From a virus, in IMG/VR virus record IMGVR_UViG_3300032157_000366, positions 1-40,025 of that record: a stretch of 40,025 nucleotides of DNA; one strand, given 5' to 3'. The first letter of the stretch is position 1, and every line of letters begins with the position of its first letter. The notes below the pieces were generated by a model that saw nothing but the letters and a program-made list of their open reading frames with translations, had not been told where the DNA came from and made no database searches. A program made the position numbers and the translations under genes. Positions 30,669 to 38,646 of this stretch are shown here, one piece after another.

Positions 30669-31069
30669 TGCTTTGTATTGTATCGTGAGTGTTTATAATT
30701 GAGCATTGTCTGCAAGTCTTTGTCCGCGGTGAAAATTTCAAACTTTATGAACTCCGAACCTTTATCCACCTTCTGTTTGTAGGAAGACATTGCGATTACA
30801 TGGCAGTCATTGAATCCGTAACGCTTTTGAAGTATGTCAACGAAAGGCTTGACCGGATTGTCCACGTCAGACATGACATTCGATAGCCCGAATATGAATT
30901 TCAAACAGTAAGGAGCTGGAGGAAGACAGATGTCCGGAAGAGCCCTGGTAATTTTTTTCTTATCGTTTCCCAACATGATGTCTTCGAAATCCTTATACAC
31001 CTTGGTCTTGAATCTTCTGCCCATCCAGCATTTGTTTACTGATAGAGGGACGAGTTGGAGTGTTATCAT
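30665..31069 (-). CDS. rusA: RusA-like Holliday junction resolvase
   Basis: 134 residues. Asp68, Asp70 and Asp88 with Lys74 match the RusA active-site pattern: SNVMSDVDNPVKPFVDILQK, then RYGFNDCHVIAMSSYKQK. RusA dimers cut Holliday junctions during phage replication and packaging. The first half (MITLQLVPLSVNKCWMGRR) fits the family N-terminus, including the conserved VNKCW pattern. ATGA overlap with the methyltransferase stop shows tight coupling. Confidence 0.8.
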   Translation of the reverse strand: MITLQLVPLSVNKCWMGRRFKTKVYKDFEDIMLGNDKKKITRALPDICLPPAPYCLKFIFGLSNVMSDVDNPVKPFVDILQKRYGFNDCHVIAMSSYKQKVDKGSEFIKFEIFTADKDLQTMLNYKHSRYNTKQ

Positions 31070-31747
31070 AATTGTAGTGATTGTTGCTGATTTGATGTGA
31101 TGTATTTTTTCATTGCAGAGTCGAAATATTCTTTCATTAATTCAGTTCCCTTAAAACTCCTTCCTTCTTTTTGGCATGCCATCATTGTACTCCCACTTCC
31201 AGAAAAAGGATCGAAGATTAGTTCTCCAGGAGAAGTGATGTCAAGTATTATTTTTCTAATCAATTCTACTGGCTTCTCGTTTGGATGAATTAATTTTTCA
31301 GCATCAACTCTTTTTTGCTTGTATATGGTCTTTGGTCTATTTCCCTTGAATTCGTATCGATCTTTTGTAGCATATATCATTAGCTCGTGCTGTGGAGCAA
31401 ACTCACCCTTCAAATCTCCCATTCCGTGCATTACTTTATCCCATACAATTTGACTCTTAACCACAAATCCAGCTTCCTTCACTGCGTATAAAAATTCATC
31501 CTGAACATCCCAACGATAAAAACATATCATTCGCCCCCCCCCCTTTGAGTATTTTGAAAGCTGGGGCAATCCATTCCGTATAAGGTTTTTCATCATTCTC
31601 TATTTTTGTTTTCCATTTCGTCTTATCAAAGCGCCAGGCGCTTTGGAAATCTATTCCATAGGGAGGGTCAGCTATAATACAGTCTACAGATTCATCCGGA
31701 AGGTGAATCATGTATTCCATACAATTAATGTTTTTTAATTCAATCAT
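31066..31747 (-). pseudogene. DNA methyltransferase, off by one base at a G10 tract
   Basis: The first part (31496-31747) ends in YGIDFQSAWRFDKTKWK ... FKILKGGG and contains the catalytic DPPY at residues 27-30. The second part, in the next frame, carries RMICFYRWDVQDEFLYAVKE, HPNEKPVELIRKIILDIT and the SAM-binding FDPFSGSGST. The join is a run of ten G on the coding strand (31534-31543). With nine G the two halves read in frame as one protein of about 226 residues (beta-class N4/N6 type). With ten it is switched off. This may be phase variation, a real mutation, or an assembly error. Its stop overlaps the RusA start (ATGA). Confidence 0.75.
31534..31543 (-). repeat. G10 homopolymer inside the methyltransferase gene
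   Basis: Ten consecutive C on the plus strand. Nine would restore the reading frame, so the tract acts as a one-base on/off switch if it slips during replication. Long homopolymers of this kind also collect sequencing indels, so read-level evidence decides. Confidence 0.85.
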
Positions 31748-31755
31748 TTTTATTG

Positions 31756-31828
31756 TGGCTGGAGGAGATTCGGACTCCTGTCTTCGAGTAGTAAGCTCGA
31801 TGCTCTTTACCTCCTGAGCTACTCAGCC
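31756..31828 (-). tRNA. tRNA-like gene, anticodon TAC (Val), irregular
   Basis: The D stem GCTC/GAGC and anticodon stem TCGAG/CTCGA are perfect, loop CTTACTA gives TAC. The T arm reads AGGAG TCCGAAT CTCCT. The acceptor is irregular: GGCTGAG against TCCAGCC leaves a mismatch and a wobble pair, or one extra base between acceptor and D arm if T at 31829 is included. No CCA is encoded, and base 37 is T rather than a purine. It may be a degenerating or divergent Val tRNA. It begins ten bases after the stop of the preceding gene. Confidence 0.55.
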
Positions 31829-31837
31829 AAACCGTTT

Positions 31838-32347
31838 TTAAACCATTTTCAACTGAAAGTCAGAAGGCAAAAGCTCTTCTGTTTTCAGTATTGTTTTCTT
31901 ATCCATCGCGTAGTATTCTCTCTGCTTGCTCTTGAAGTTTCTTTTCAGGTAGCAAGCTGCCGACCTGGTTTCACACTTCTTGTTGATGGCGTGGGAAACT
32001 GTTTTCATCTCAGCGACAATACCGTCAATCTGAGACTTGTAATCAGAAGCCATTGACTTCTTTGCCTCCTCCTTCTCAGACTTTTTGTTCACCAGCTCTG
32101 CCAGCCTGGAGCCCTTTTCATCCAGCTCTTTTGCTGTAAATTTGTATTCGAAGTCTGTAGTCGTTCTCTCGAAAGTTGGATGTCCCTTTTTATCAACGGG
32201 TGTTCCAACGCTCTCCTCTTCTTCTTTTTTCTTTCCTTTCTTCACAGGTTTTTCACCGGCATTCTTTTTGGGCCTGCCTCTTTTACCTTTTGCTGGCGTT
32301 TCTTTGTCCTGAGTGATTTCTTCCGAAGAATTGTTTTGTTCGGTCAT
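31838..32347 (-). CDS. Lysine/glutamate-rich hypothetical protein
   Basis: 169 residues. The first about 60 are low-complexity and basic/acidic (TPAKGKRGRPKKNAGEKPVK, GKKKEEEESVGTPVDKK) with an AT-hook-like GRPKK. The rest is helical (KFTAKELDEKGSRLAELVNK, KSEKEEAKKSMASDYKSQID) with CETRSAACYLKRNFKSKQRE near the end. AT-hook-like and basic segments suggest DNA binding. It precedes the odd tRNA and the methyltransferase on the same strand. No domain is recognised with confidence. Confidence 0.5.
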   Translation of the reverse strand: MTEQNNSSEEITQDKETPAKGKRGRPKKNAGEKPVKKGKKKEEEESVGTPVDKKGHPTFERTTTDFEYKFTAKELDEKGSRLAELVNKKSEKEEAKKSMASDYKSQIDGIVAEMKTVSHAINKKCETRSAACYLKRNFKSKQREYYAMDKKTILKTEELLPSDFQLKMV

Positions 32348-32365
32348 GTGATTTGGTTTTTTGGT

Positions 32366-32533
32366 TTATGTTTTGTTTAAAGAATCCTTTCTCTTATATA
32401 CTCCGAGCAGCTGGGCTTCCTGCTGTAGAGCTCTCGTCATCCTTGCGGCTCTGTATTTTAAATACAGATCGAAATTGAAACGATGCCATCCATCCGGGCA
32501 CGGAGCGTACTTAACCTTCTCTTGTAGTGTCAT
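32366..32533 (-). CDS. Small 55-residue hypothetical protein
   Basis: A short frame overlapping the end of the 218-residue gene: ATG at 32533 and TAA at 32366-32368. The product (MTLQEKVKYAPCPDGWHRFN, then FDLYLKYRAARMTRALQQEA, QLLGVYKRKDSLNKT) has a hydrophobic/aromatic first half and a helical, charged second half, which is protein-like and fits the gap. Function unknown; the run CPDGWHRF may be metal- or DNA-related but this is speculative. Confidence 0.55.
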   Translation of the reverse strand: MTLQEKVKYAPCPDGWHRFNFDLYLKYRAARMTRALQQEAQLLGVYKRKDSLNKT

Positions 32534-33167
32534 TTGATTCTGGTTTTATGGTTTTTAATAAGACTAGGTGTAGTCGTTGAGTTTCCCAGTTTGCCTTACT
32601 GTACATCTTCCTGAGAATGTCCTGAGTTTCTTTCACGCTGTATCCGGTGTCGAGTCCGGCGATGAAAACATTTATCTCATCGATTGTTATGGAGCGCACC
32701 GATTCCACCTCAACACTTTTTAAAAATTTTCCTTTCAGAAAGACATTGAACTTTGCTCCGTAGAAATACTTCTCTGTATTCATAAGTCGGAGTGTGGTGA
32801 AAAATTTACAGTTGAGTTTCTCGTTCCAATTGGTAGAGAAGTCTAGCTGTGGTGTTTCTGGTAATGGGGTTTGGTTGGTTTGTTCCATGAATTTTAGTTT
32901 TCCGTTGTTTATATTTTCGATTGTTCTTTGATAACTCTCTATTCCTTTTTTTGTGACATCTACCCATTCGTTGTAATCTCGTACCGAAAATTTGCCTTTA
33001 TTTAACTCCAGTTCTCTCAGCCAGATCAATTCACTCTCTATCCCTTCTTCTAGCATCGATATGGCCTCTTCCTTTGTCATATTACCAGAAGGCTTGCGGT
33101 ATTTCACAGCCTCCGTCCTATTCCTTTCCAGCTTAGAAAGGTGCGCCTTCCCCGCCGCTGCTAACAT
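32511..33167 (-). CDS. Hypothetical protein downstream of helicase
   Basis: 218 residues overlapping the helicase stop by 35 bases in another frame. The N-terminal half is basic and helical (MLAAAGKAHLSKLERNRTEA). The second half (NEKLNCKFFTTLRLMNTEKY, FYGAKFNVFLKGKFLKSVEV, ESVRSITIDEINVFIAGLDT) has beta-like hydrophobic pattern. An internal ATG at about residue 93 (MEQTNQTPLPETPQLDFST) could begin a shorter product after a natural break. Possibly a replication accessory, judged only from its position. Confidence 0.5.
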   Translation of the reverse strand: MLAAAGKAHLSKLERNRTEAVKYRKPSGNMTKEEAISMLEEGIESELIWLRELELNKGKFSVRDYNEWVDVTKKGIESYQRTIENINNGKLKFMEQTNQTPLPETPQLDFSTNWNEKLNCKFFTTLRLMNTEKYFYGAKFNVFLKGKFLKSVEVESVRSITIDEINVFIAGLDTGYSVKETQDILRKMYSKANWETQRLHLVLLKTIKPESNDTTREG

Positions 33168-34485
33168 CTATGTGCTTTTTATATTTATCCGGCATTTCAT
33201 TTTCGCTTACGAAAACAGGAATCTGCTTGATGAAGTCCACGCGAAACCTCATGGTTCCAATGTTACGGCCCTTTGCCAGGATGATCTCCCCCTTCCCTGC
33301 CGTTGATTCTCCCCCATCTTCAAAACTGTGTATCCCGTAATACTCTGGGCGATAGATGAGCATTACATTGTCTGCCGCCTCTTCTATTTGACCGGAGTCT
33401 CTCAGATCGGACAGAATTGGTTCCGGGCTTTTCCTTTTGTCTTTTGCACGACTGAGCTGAGACAGAAGCAGAACCGCCGAGCCTGTCTCGCGGGCGAAAT
33501 TTTTAAGAGCTCTGCATATATGTCCCGTCTCCTGCTCTCTGTTCATGCGATTATTACCTACAATCATTTGTAAATAGTCGATCACGAAAAATTTAATTCC
33601 AAACCTTGCTGTGTAGTACCGCATTTGGTTTAACAGGTAGTCAAGATTTATCGAGTAGCAATCGTCAATTATCAAGGCCGAGTTGTGGAGGTTTAACTGC
33701 TTGTTGAATTCGGTAAAATCAACTCTACCCCTGAGCATGTCCTTTGAAGCGAGTCCTGTATCTATGGCAAGCAACCGGGCCATAGATTCCATTTCAGACA
33801 TCTCGAGAGAAAACAAAGCAGTAGGAGTCTTGTTGACAAGAGAAACATTGTACACGGTAGACATAGCCGCTGTGGTCTTCCCTTGGGAAGTTCCTCCGGC
33901 CATGACTGTAAGACTCCCCGGCTGTAACCCGCCTGAGAACTTGTCGAACACTTTGAACCCGGTAGCTATCCCGGATACTCCAGCTGTGATCTCTTCGGTG
34001 TGAGAAATGAAATCCTTTACACGCTGCTTGATGTCCTTTATCGACTTCTCGGCAACGTTTGCGTACTCGTCCACAAATTGACGAGTGTCTGGAAGTATTT
34101 TGTCATAATTCAGTGAAGTGAGATTCCATGAAAGCGTATCAAGAAATTTAATTGTCTTGGCTTTCCTCTGCTCGTCCTCCAAACCTTGAAGACACGTTTC
34201 CATGTCAGTGTCTTGAGTATATAGGTTGATTCGAAGAATTCGGGCATAATCCTCTTTATTCCCAGTATGCTTTTGAATTGAACCTGCACTTGGTTTAATT
34301 GACTTTTCCAGCAACTCTTTGAATGCCCTGAATATTCTGAGCAAGTCTTCATCGAAAAATAAGTTTTCCCGGAGCCTGTTGGATAGATTGTAATACGACT
34401 TATTATCATGCAAAAGCAATACCAGAATACGCTCCTGAAAGTGAGTAAGCATGTGCAATGATTCTACTGGAGCAGCGTTAATCAT
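33133..34485 (-). CDS. dnaB: DnaB-type replicative helicase
   Basis: 450 residues. The N-terminal domain (HFQERILVLLLHDNKSYYNL to GSIQKHTGNKEDYARI) and a C-terminal RecA fold with Walker A (AGGTSQGKTTAAM, about residues 195-206), Walker B (KFFVIDYLQMIVGN), and the later SDLRDSGQIEEAADNVMLI typical of DnaB. It unwinds the replication fork as a hexamer. The start overlaps the initiator-like gene by four bases (ATGA), so helicase and initiator are probably made together. The two domains are complete. Confidence 0.85.
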   Translation of the reverse strand: MINAAPVESLHMLTHFQERILVLLLHDNKSYYNLSNRLRENLFFDEDLLRIFRAFKELLEKSIKPSAGSIQKHTGNKEDYARILRINLYTQDTDMETCLQGLEDEQRKAKTIKFLDTLSWNLTSLNYDKILPDTRQFVDEYANVAEKSIKDIKQRVKDFISHTEEITAGVSGIATGFKVFDKFSGGLQPGSLTVMAGGTSQGKTTAAMSTVYNVSLVNKTPTALFSLEMSEMESMARLLAIDTGLASKDMLRGRVDFTEFNKQLNLHNSALIIDDCYSINLDYLLNQMRYYTARFGIKFFVIDYLQMIVGNNRMNREQETGHICRALKNFARETGSAVLLLSQLSRAKDKRKSPEPILSDLRDSGQIEEAADNVMLIYRPEYYGIHSFEDGGESTAGKGEIILAKGRNIGTMRFRVDFIKQIPVFVSENEMPDKYKKHIDVSSGGEGAPF

Positions 34486-35117
34486 ACTTCGTCAGTGTCT
34501 CTTAAAAGTTTAGGGCGTTGAATCTGATGGACAGGCTCGTTTACATTGTTGATTTTTGCCGGAACTGATTTGTGCTCTGGCTTGAACCAATTGGTGTGCA
34601 TCTTCTGCTTCCAGTTTTTTACTGGCTTCTGATTTGAATCTGTCCAGTTACCTAGCTCGTAGTGTTTAAATGCACGTTCTGCGATCTCTTTTGAATAGCC
34701 GTTGTCTTGAAAGTATTTTACCACGTCTTCAAGAGCAGGAGGAGTGAACGAGATAGCTTTCTTTTTTGCTGGCTTTTCAGCTGGGAGGGAAAACATTATC
34801 GGCTGAGTAGATGCGCGCCCCATACTTGGAATAAATCTCATGGTTGACTTTAAATATCTTTTCCTTCCATCGAATCCAGTCTGTTCAATCCATCCCATAG
34901 ACATGAGCTTCGAAATGTGTGCTTTTACCTGACGCTCTGATATTTTCAGGAAGCTGGCGATATGCTCGTTACTCATGAAACATGGGAGGTCGTTTGAGGT
35001 GAAGCTGTCGATCTCCAGGAAAATGATCTTTGCCGACCAGCTCAATTCCTCGTTCAGATACACTTCTTTCGGTATCCAGATTCCTTTAAAATCTCTGACG
35101 TTATTGGTTTCCTGCAT
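34482..35117 (-). CDS. Replication initiation-type protein with helix-turn-helix
   Basis: About 211 residues from ATG 35117 (MQETNNVRDFKGIWIPKEVY), preferred over the ATG at 35159 because the latter would overlap the previous gene. The first about 85 residues form a winged-helix region: SAKIIFLEIDSFTSNDLPCF, MSNEHIASFLKISERQVKAH, ISKLMSMGWIEQTGFDGRKR, as in lambda O/DnaD-type initiators. The C-terminal half (LEDVVKYFQDNGYSKEIAER, AFKHYELGNWTDSNQKPVKN) includes the motif that meets helicase loaders. The gene precedes the DnaB-type helicase by an ATGA overlap, supporting an initiator/loader role. Confidence 0.65.
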   Translation of the reverse strand: MQETNNVRDFKGIWIPKEVYLNEELSWSAKIIFLEIDSFTSNDLPCFMSNEHIASFLKISERQVKAHISKLMSMGWIEQTGFDGRKRYLKSTMRFIPSMGRASTQPIMFSLPAEKPAKKKAISFTPPALEDVVKYFQDNGYSKEIAERAFKHYELGNWTDSNQKPVKNWKQKMHTNWFKPEHKSVPAKINNVNEPVHQIQRPKLLRDTDEV

Positions 35118-35121
35118 GGTA

Positions 35122-35415
35122 TCAGTTGAATAGTTTGGTTTGAGTTGATTCGGCGACATATAACACGATTACCTTCCTTGTTCTTTTCTTATACATTGTA
35201 GTTCCCGAGTACATTACCTTCTTCTCCCTTATCAAATCGTTGACGCGACCTGAGATCGTACTCTGTGGAAGGGTCATAATTTCCTCTAACTCTTTGAGCG
35301 TCGTCTGGCTCTTGCTTGTAACAATTCCCAAGAGAATCTCTTTCTGTATCTCCTTTCCCGTTTGATTCTCTTGATACGATGGAAGCGATGTCGTCCGGCT
35401 GTAATTGGTACGCAT
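35122..35415 (-). CDS. Small winged-helix DNA-binding protein
   Basis: 97 residues. The core (KEIQKEILLGIVTSKSQTTL, KELEEIMTLPQSTISGRVND, LIREKKVMYSGTTMYKKRT) is a winged helix, with the recognition helix near STISGRVND. This fold occurs in phage regulators and replication accessories. It lies just upstream of the replication initiator and could control the early-to-late change. The operator of this protein is not evident. Confidence 0.6.
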   Translation of the reverse strand: MRTNYSRTTSLPSYQENQTGKEIQKEILLGIVTSKSQTTLKELEEIMTLPQSTISGRVNDLIREKKVMYSGTTMYKKRTRKVIVLYVAESTQTKLFN

Positions 35416-35446
35416 TGGCTTTTATTTTTCTCCCGATAAAGTGCTC

Positions 35447-35746
35447 CTATGAGCACTTTGATGAAGGAGGAGTTTGAGTGATGAATTTTGAAAACTGAGA
35501 CTCTGTTACTCTTATCCCAGGAGCGAACTTTTGCTTCTTCTCTTCGATGCTCCTGTTTATTGCGTTGATTGTTATCTCGTCTTTAATGATTACAGACAAT
35601 GATCTATCCACTTTGCCCACAACTGTCGGAGAATAAGTCCTTGAGCACTTTATGCAGCGAGATTGCCGTCCATCCGGTGAAGCTGCACGCTTCCAGAATT
35701 TTACTTCATCCAGCCAAAGGCCGCATTTTCCAGCACACTTCTTCAT
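35447..35746 (-). CDS. Zinc-finger protein
   Basis: 99 residues with C-x3-C (KKCAGKCGLWL) near the N-terminus and C-x2-C (QSRCIKCSRTYSPTVVG), separated by FWKRAASPDGRQ. This is a small zinc ribbon of the HNH-associated type common in phage genes, likely binding DNA. The C-terminal part is helical and polar. The start overlaps the stop of the upstream gene (ATGA). It could be the regulator reading the late promoter, which is an untested idea. Confidence 0.6.
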   Translation of the reverse strand: MKKCAGKCGLWLDEVKFWKRAASPDGRQSRCIKCSRTYSPTVVGKVDRSLSVIIKDEITINAINRSIEEKKQKFAPGIRVTESQFSKFITQTPPSSKCS

Positions 35747-36162
35747 CTCCCCGCTTGTGTTTGCGTGCGTTGCTTTTCGTGTTTCAAATAGGAAATACGC
35801 TGAGACATGGACGCGATCACCTTATTTACCTGCTTGAGCAGAAGATCACTCGTATAGGCTTCCGCTTCTGTGTTGATCTCGTTCTGGTATGCCAGCTCGT
35901 TCTCTATCATGGCTTTGTTCTCAGCTTTGTTGTATGCCACCTTTTCGGTTTGCATTGCATGGGTTGACTTTGCAACTGAAATCTTTCGGATGAAATACGA
36001 AGAGTTGTATTTACTCTTTGACTGTCCGGCAATCTCAGCCAATCGGTAAGAATGAATAGAGAGTTTATCCTGAGCGTCCAGAAGATTTTCAATCGACTGA
36101 GTTGCTCCGTTCGCCTGATACCACGTGAGTATCGCTTCTATGCTTTGAAGAGTTGTAGCCAT
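35743..36162 (-). CDS. Helical coiled-coil protein
   Basis: 139 residues, almost entirely helical with charged heptads (SLENLLDAQDKLSIHSYRL-like pattern, then AYNKAENKAMIENELAYQNE and ASMSQRISYLKHEKQRTQTQ). No catalytic motif. The start touches the Toprim gene stop (TAATG) and its stop overlaps the zinc-finger start, so it is well embedded in the operon. It may be a structural or partner protein for replication. No family recognised. Confidence 0.5.
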   Translation of the reverse strand: MATTLQSIEAILTWYQANGATQSIENLLDAQDKLSIHSYRLAEIAGQSKSKYNSSYFIRKISVAKSTHAMQTEKVAYNKAENKAMIENELAYQNEINTEAEAYTSDLLLKQVNKVIASMSQRISYLKHEKQRTQTQAGR

Positions 36163-37037
36163 TAATCTAAAAGTGTTTTGAAATCTCTTTTTAAGATTCT
36201 TTTAAACTCCCGGTTTTCTTCCTCCTGCATTTCCATCAATTCATCGTACAAATCCGAGTCGAAATGCTTTTCAATAGCCGATTCCAGAAGAGAGACTATC
36301 TTCTTCGGCTCAACTGCATCTAACTCCACTTGACCGAGTCCGTCCCACGTTGCTGATCTGGAATCGCTTCTTTTTGTTGGGGCTGGAGGAAGTTTCCATT
36401 TAACAACCTGATCCTCCATAAGAGCAATTCTCTTGAGCTCTACATCCGTACCCATCTTGCCGAGATTCTCTTGAATGGAACGAGGAATGTCTTCTCCTGA
36501 GCAATCATAGTCTCCGAAGTAGAGTATTGTCGGCTCTTTCCCTGCATCGATTGCATTGCGGTAACGCTGACGAATCGTATTGAGAAAAGTAAGGGACGGG
36601 TATCCTTTGCAGGGATTCAGTGCAACGTCCCATTTGTTACATGGAGATTCGAACACCCCTTGAAGTGCTTTCTTCTCGATGAATACTTCTAAGTACACAG
36701 GTTGATTTTCCCAGCGATTTTTTGAGTAGCTTGTTGCCCATGCTTTAATCTGACGTTTTGCTAAATCAGATTTTTCCTCAACATTGGTCTCTTCATAATC
36801 TGTTCTTCCCAGTGTTTCTCTTTCGTGGTCAAGGAAGGCTCCAAATCGAACGAGTCCACCCCAACGCGCGTCTGTCATTGCACTCACTACTTTCTTGTAA
36901 TGATTGACATCATTTGTCATCCCAGCAGCTACGAGTTGATAGTGAAGTGCCCGTAGAGTTATGTTTCCTCCGTAGCTTTTCACAATTGGGATTCCCTTAT
37001 CGAGAATCCATTGTTTTGTCCTGGTCTCTGTGCTCAT
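36162..37037 (-). CDS. Spo11/Topo VI-A-like Toprim protein (Mini-A type)
   Basis: 291 residues. A winged-helix N-terminus carries TLRALHYQLV (residues 27-36), a match to the Topo VI-A/Spo11 active region T-x-R-(x)-(L)-(x)-Y with Tyr33 as catalytic candidate and Arg29 as partner. A Toprim fold follows, with Glu121 (VYLEVFIEKKAL) and Asp176-x-Asp178 (TILYFGDYDCSGEDIPRS). Family members without a B subunit occur in viruses and plasmids, where they may cut DNA or help recombine. The adjacent nuclease and RNase H genes fit DNA metabolism. No Topo VI-B-like ATPase is visible. Confidence 0.75.
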   Translation of the reverse strand: MSTETRTKQWILDKGIPIVKSYGGNITLRALHYQLVAAGMTNDVNHYKKVVSAMTDARWGGLVRFGAFLDHERETLGRTDYEETNVEEKSDLAKRQIKAWATSYSKNRWENQPVYLEVFIEKKALQGVFESPCNKWDVALNPCKGYPSLTFLNTIRQRYRNAIDAGKEPTILYFGDYDCSGEDIPRSIQENLGKMGTDVELKRIALMEDQVVKWKLPPAPTKRSDSRSATWDGLGQVELDAVEPKKIVSLLESAIEKHFDSDLYDELMEMQEEENREFKRILKRDFKTLLD

Positions 37038-37039
37038 GA

Positions 37040-37795
37040 TTATAGTTTTATGCGATCAGGATAGATCACATTTTTTGGTTTTGGATTTGGATTCTCTTCT
37101 TTCCAGATAGCTTGAACGTGTTGGAAGAGTTTGAATGCTTCGGTGTATTTGCGTCCGAAGGCTGTTTCGTCTTTCATCTGCCAGCCCGCTCCCTGCATCT
37201 TGTCTCCTTTCTTGTCCTCTCCTCGGGTCAAGGCTTTGAGGTGCAGGATTCCAGTGTGCTCAATTTGCATGTGAGGATTTTTTTCGTTCCACATCTCAGC
37301 GTATGCAGCGATCTGGAGTTCGTGGGAAGTATAGATCGCGTTGGAGCTCTTGTAGTCGATGAGCCATACTTTACCGTCTATTTTGCAAACAAGGTCTACC
37401 GTTCCTCCGTATCCCAGATTTTCAGAAACCATGCTGACCTCGTTGATGATTACTTCCGGCTTGTATTTGTCCCAGAACTCTTTGAAGCGCATTATCATCT
37501 TCCACTCTTCCTCAGTGTAGTTGGCAATACCATTCCCATCGGCCCAGCACACTTCAAGCCCAGTCACAGCGTTATCGATAGCTGAGTGAATCTTTGAACC
37601 TTGATCCCCGGCGCGCCTCAACACATCTTCCGCGCTTGCTCCCAGGTCTTTGAGCCATTGAATGAACCCGAATCCCTTTGGGTATACATCCAGTATGGAT
37701 GTGACAGATGGGTAGTAATTCTTTTCGTCCATCGTGTAGAAGCGGTCGTCAAGAAAATTGATCTGCTTGAGCTCTTCCCTGTGTAGTGTTTTCAT
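37040..37795 (-). CDS. PD-(D/E)XK nuclease, RecB/Cas4-like
   Basis: 251 residues from ATG 37795, joined by ATGA to RNase H. Active site: Asp134 (GYGGTVDLVCKIDG), Asp147-x-Lys149 (WLIDYKSSN), and Gln161 in SHELQIAAYAEMWNEKNPH, the RecB-type signature. These enzymes degrade or trim DNA ends and occur in phage recombination modules. The longer frame to 37864 would overlap RNase H by 73 bases and is unlikely. Followed by the Spo11/Topo VI-A-like gene. Confidence 0.75.
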   Translation of the reverse strand: MKTLHREELKQINFLDDRFYTMDEKNYYPSVTSILDVYPKGFGFIQWLKDLGASAEDVLRRAGDQGSKIHSAIDNAVTGLEVCWADGNGIANYTEEEWKMIMRFKEFWDKYKPEVIINEVSMVSENLGYGGTVDLVCKIDGKVWLIDYKSSNAIYTSHELQIAAYAEMWNEKNPHMQIEHTGILHLKALTRGEDKKGDKMQGAGWQMKDETAFGRKYTEAFKLFQHVQAIWKEENPNPKPKNVIYPDRIKL

Positions 37796-38262
37796 AGATT
37801 TTTTTGCTTTAGTAATTTTTTTAATTCCTTTTTTGCATTCTTGTCGCACCAATCGTTGACCCACTTGCGGGCTACATCCGTTCCGGAATGAGCTTTAACA
37901 TGTCTAAATTCATGCATCGGTTTTGTCCACTCTCTTTCAGACTGATACTTCTCCTTTAGTTTCCTTAGAATATCTGCAACTTTTCTTCCGGGACTACCCA
38001 CTGGTTTCTTTCTGCCTACTTTCTCGAAAGCGTAGAGAGCATCCGAGTTGATAATTATTTTCTTAACCCCAACAAAATCGGACTTCAATAATGTGTGAAG
38101 AGCATTTGCTATACATCTTAGCTCTGCATCCGTTGGATTGACCGCCTCCTTTAAGGCTCCGCTTTTCATTATCCTTCCCTGATCGCAAACAATCCAGAAA
38201 GCATACGCTCCTACTTTGTGCTGTATATGAAAGCTCGCGTCTGTATTTACTGTTACTATCAT
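37792..38262 (-). CDS. rnhA: RNase HI
   Basis: 156 residues. Catalytic Asp8 (VTVNTDASF), Glu47 (TDAELRCIANAL), Asp74 (IIINSDALYAF) and an Asp near the end (VKAHSGTDVARKWVNDWCDK) give the DEDD set. It removes RNA in DNA-RNA hybrids, such as primers. It lies between the putative OB-fold gene and the PD-(D/E)XK gene with ATGA overlaps on both sides. Complete and of normal length. Confidence 0.8.
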   Translation of the reverse strand: MIVTVNTDASFHIQHKVGAYAFWIVCDQGRIMKSGALKEAVNPTDAELRCIANALHTLLKSDFVGVKKIIINSDALYAFEKVGRKKPVGSPGRKVADILRKLKEKYQSEREWTKPMHEFRHVKAHSGTDVARKWVNDWCDKNAKKELKKLLKQKNL

Positions 38263-38642
38263 GCGCGGTTCAACCAGGTTTCGTACTTCTCCGCCAGCTT
38301 GATAATGTCATCAGAGCTTGCAGCTTCTTTCAGTCGGATGATGGAGTTGGTGGCGCACTGGAGAGCAACTACCCGGTTTTCTTTCGCCCAATTCTTTCCG
38401 GCAAATCCTCCACCCTTGCCGTTTCCTGATGCGGCTTTCGGATAGTTGAAATAGTACTGTGCGACCCCCTTGTATTCCTTTCCTGGCTTCACTTCCATCT
38501 CCAGTTCTTTGCCAATGTCCCCAAGTATTCGCGTATCCATACACGAACCGGAACGCCCATCTTCAAGCGTCACGTTGACAATGTCTTTATCCTGCCATTT
38601 CTTCCCGGTGCTTACCGCGGATTTTATTTTTACTTTTTCCAT
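38259..38642 (-). CDS. OB-fold-like protein, possible ssDNA-binding
   Basis: 127 residues: beta-rich first half (KVKIKSAVSTGKKWQDKDIV, then NVTLEDGRSGSCMDTRILGD), a Gly-rich loop (ASGNGKGGGFAGKNWAKEN) and a helical C-terminus (SSDDIIKLAEKYETWLNRA). The layout suits an OB-fold ssDNA-binding protein such as those paired with phage recombinases and nucleases. The next gene starts by ATGA overlap. The family is not proven. Confidence 0.5.
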   Translation of the reverse strand: MEKVKIKSAVSTGKKWQDKDIVNVTLEDGRSGSCMDTRILGDIGKELEMEVKPGKEYKGVAQYYFNYPKAASGNGKGGGFAGKNWAKENRVVALQCATNSIIRLKEAASSDDIIKLAEKYETWLNRA

Positions 38643-38646
38643 GTGT

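Noticed and set aside
31756-31828. Suppressor tRNA for amber codons
   Set aside because: CTA occurs in the anticodon loop but at positions 36-38. The stem fixes TAC as anticodon.
37796-37864. N-terminal extension of the PD-(D/E)XK nuclease
   Set aside because: It overlaps RNase H by 73 bases, whereas ATG 37795 gives the ATGA overlap common in this operon.
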